Part shown: positions 7,582-8,697 of the stretch, one piece after another
Layout: each line of letters begins with the position of its first letter
Position numbering within the stretch: position 1 is the stretch's first letter
Assembly (NCBI GenBank): GCA_041687295.1
Contig: JAWLCG010000216.1
Span: 1 to 8,697, forward strand
From: JAWLCG01 sp041687295
GTDB taxonomy: Bacteria > Planctomycetota > Phycisphaerae > SM23-33 > FEN-1343
DNA length: 8,697 nt
Reading direction: 5' to 3'
The notes under the pieces: generated by a model
What the model saw: the letters and a program-made list of their open reading frames with translations, nothing else
Database searches by the model: none
What the model was told of the DNA's origin: nothing
Position numbers and translations under genes: made by a program

Positions 7582-7610
7582 ACTATAATCCCCCGGCGAG
7601 GAACACTCAA
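7582..7610 (-). promoter_or_regulatory. sigma70-type promoter of the ABC transporter
   Basis: On the minus strand, TTGAGT (7605-7610) and TATAGT (7582-7587) are separated by exactly 17 bp. Transcription would begin near 7575, about eight bases before the ATG at 7568. This is the only AT-rich spot in the region. The -35 box touches the start codon of the divergent phosphoesterase gene. Confidence 0.6.
7584..7602 (+). promoter_or_regulatory. -10 box and ribosome binding site of the metallophosphoesterase gene
   Basis: A perfect TATAAT at 7584-7589 is followed by the Shine-Dalgarno site GAGGA (7598-7602), seven bases before the ATG at 7610. A good -35 box is not visible; TGTCCA at 7562-7567 with a 16-bp spacer is only a partial match. 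The -10 boxes of this and the divergent promoter overlap. Confidence 0.5.
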
Positions 7611-8497
7611 TGGCAGCCAACACGGTGAGAATCCTGGCCTCGGCGGATCTGCACTACAACATCGCCCGCTCGCGCGAGCCGGCCGAGGAGCTGGCGCGCC
7701 GCGCGTGCCGGCTCGGCGGCGACGCGCTGCTGCTGCTGGGCGACTCGGCCGGGGCCCATTACGAGCCGCTGCGGCAGTGCCTCGGGCTGTTCGAGGGCTT
7801 CGCCGGACGCAAGCTGCTCGTGCCGGGCAACCACTGTCTGTGGTGCCTGACGGGGGAAAATTCGCTGGATCGCTACGAGCGGACACTGCCTGCCCTCGCG
7901 GCCGAGTGCGGCTTCGAAATGCTCGACCAGGCCCCGCAGCTGCTCGGGGAGGTCGGCATCGCCGGGTCGATCGGCTGGTACGACTACAGCTTCCGCGAGG
8001 AGTCGCTCGGCGTGCCGCTACCGTTCTACCAGGCTAAGACCGCCCCCGGGGCGGCCGGCTACTACAGCGAGCACCGCCCCCTGCTCACCGAGCACGCCGA
8101 CGCGCTGCAGCCCGCCCATCGCGAGATCCGCACCCGCTGGATGGACGGCACGCACGTGAAGCTGCCCATGAGCGACGCCGCCTTCACCGAGCGCCTCGCC
8201 GGGCGCCTCGCCGAGCACCTCGCCGAGTTGTCGGCCCGGTGCGAGCGGATCGTCGTGGGCCTGCACCACCTGCCCTTCGAGGCCCTCGTCCCCCGCGGCG
8301 CCCCGCCCAAGTGGGCCTTCGCCACCGCCTTCCTCGGCAGCCGACGCCTCGGCGAGGTCATCCTGAGCTTCCCCAAGGTCACCCACGTCCTCTGTGGCCA
8401 TAGCCATCGCCACGTCGAAAAACGCCTCGCCGGCGTCCTCGCCATCGAGGTCGGCAGCACCTACACCCACAAGCGCCTCGAAGTGCTGGAGCTCTAA
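7610..8497 (+). CDS. calcineurin-like metallophosphoesterase
   Basis: A 295-residue probable two-metal phosphoesterase, cytoplasmic (no signal peptide). The metal-site motifs occur in the usual order: DLH (Asp 13, His 15), GD (Asp 45), GNH (Asn 74, His 75), GLHH (His 219/220) and GHSH (His 264, His 266). In the third motif the usual GNH[DE] is GNHC, a Cys at position 76; the metal ligand Asn 74 and the His are kept. The central region (about 120-200) is larger than in minimal family members and may shape the substrate pocket. Members cleave phosphomono- or diesters, from nucleotides to lipids; the substrate here cannot be told. The gene is divergent from the ABC transporter, with a 41-bp gap and overlapping promoters, so shared regulation is possible. 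It ends in TAA, the only non-TAG stop among the six genes. Confidence 0.92.
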   Translation: MAANTVRILASADLHYNIARSREPAEELARRACRLGGDALLLLGDSAGAHYEPLRQCLGLFEGFAGRKLLVPGNHCLWCLTGENSLDRYERTLPALAAECGFEMLDQAPQLLGEVGIAGSIGWYDYSFREESLGVPLPFYQAKTAPGAAGYYSEHRPLLTEHADALQPAHREIRTRWMDGTHVKLPMSDAAFTERLAGRLAEHLAELSARCERIVVGLHHLPFEALVPRGAPPKWAFATAFLGSRRLGEVILSFPKVTHVLCGHSHRHVEKRLAGVLAIEVGSTYTHKRLEVLEL

Positions 8498-8515
8498 GCC
8501 CTGTAGGCTCTCGTC

Positions 8516-8539
8516 GGCCGCCAGCGAGGCCCGGCGGCC
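8516..8539 (+). terminator. hairpin after the metallophosphoesterase gene
   Basis: GGCCGCC (8516-8522) pairs with GGCGGCC (8533-8539) around a 10-base loop, 18 bp after the stop codon. No T run follows, so terminator function is uncertain. Confidence 0.35.
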
Positions 8540-8583
8540 CTGGCCGCACATGTAGACGACGAGAACGTTCCCGACACGTAGGG

Positions 8584-8627
8584 CACGTAGGTTCGCGGAG
8601 CGCAGCGGAGCGGTTCTGCGTGCCGCG
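8584..8627 (+). repeat. hairpin repeat related to S, copy A
   Basis: GCACGTAGGTTCGC and GGTTCTGCGTGC form an imperfect stem around GGAGCGCAGCGGAGC. It shares the CGTAGG start and the GCGCAGCG centre with the S repeats at 2773-2828 and 4175-4229, but the arm sequences differ. It is inverted relative to the copy at 8661-8697. Confidence 0.5.
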
Positions 8628-8660
8628 AGGGCGCCCGGCGATTCGACGGGGGATCCGTCA

Positions 8661-8697
8661 CCGCGGCACGCGGAACCTCGCCTCCGCTGGCGCTACG
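8661..8697 (-). repeat. hairpin repeat related to S, copy B (runs off window)
   Basis: The reverse complement starts CGTAGCG, contains CAGCGGAG, and ends GGTTCCGCGTGCCGCG, matching the copy at 8584-8627 at the start, centre and end. It reaches the window edge, so its full extent is unknown. No gene is supported in 8498-8697. Confidence 0.45.

Overview
The window is very GC-rich DNA with third codon positions almost saturated in G/C. It carries five genes on the minus strand and one on the plus strand, separated by intergenic stretches packed with short palindromic repeats. Repeats of these kinds (a 'GAGCCAAAGCGGCG...CGCACTCCATAC' element, 'CGTAGGGTG...GCGCAGCG...' hairpins, a 'CCCCGGGCATGCCCGGGG' palindrome and a 'TCTGTGCCCTCTGCGCCTCTG' tract), with secreted HEAT/PDZ and unknown signal-peptide proteins, suggest a planctomycete-like bacterium, perhaps Phycisphaerae. 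That placement is inference; no rRNA or ribosomal protein gene is present.

Layout. Positions 1-400 are non-coding: a MITE-like inverted-repeat unit, a GC hairpin followed by a T-rich run, and a hairpin behind the first gene. At 401-1804 (minus) is a secreted protein of unknown function whose frame contains one in-frame TGA (527-529). After the TGA the same frame stays open for 41 codons with coding-like composition, to a TAG at 401-403. At 2026-2715 (minus) is a small exported HEAT-like plus PDZ protein. Positions 2729-3132 hold a dense repeat cluster, including a composite of two repeat types present as an inverted pair of about 100 bp arms. At 3130-4164 (minus) is an aminoglycoside-phosphotransferase-fold kinase of the CotS/homoserine-kinase-like type. 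At 4262-6850 and 6804-7568 (minus) are a MacB/LolCDE-type ABC exporter permease and its ATPase, overlapping by 47 bp. At 7610-8497 (plus) is a calcineurin-like metallophosphoesterase, divergent from the transporter and with an overlapping promoter region. The right end (8498-8697) again holds hairpin repeats.

How they work together. The ATPase and permease form one machine, probably extruding or handling a lipid, peptide or lipoprotein substrate at the inner membrane, read from one promoter in the 7582-7610 region. The kinase, the PDZ protein and the unknown secreted protein follow in the same direction but are separated by repeat-filled gaps of 97-414 bp, so they may be separate transcription units.

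The most interesting point is the in-frame UGA. It is followed at a suitable distance by a perfect 7-bp hairpin with a UGG loop and a lower stem, a reasonable match to bacterial SECIS geometry. The protein could therefore be a selenoprotein with selenocysteine at residue 426. A Cys-to-stop mutation, a sequencing error or simple termination remain possible.
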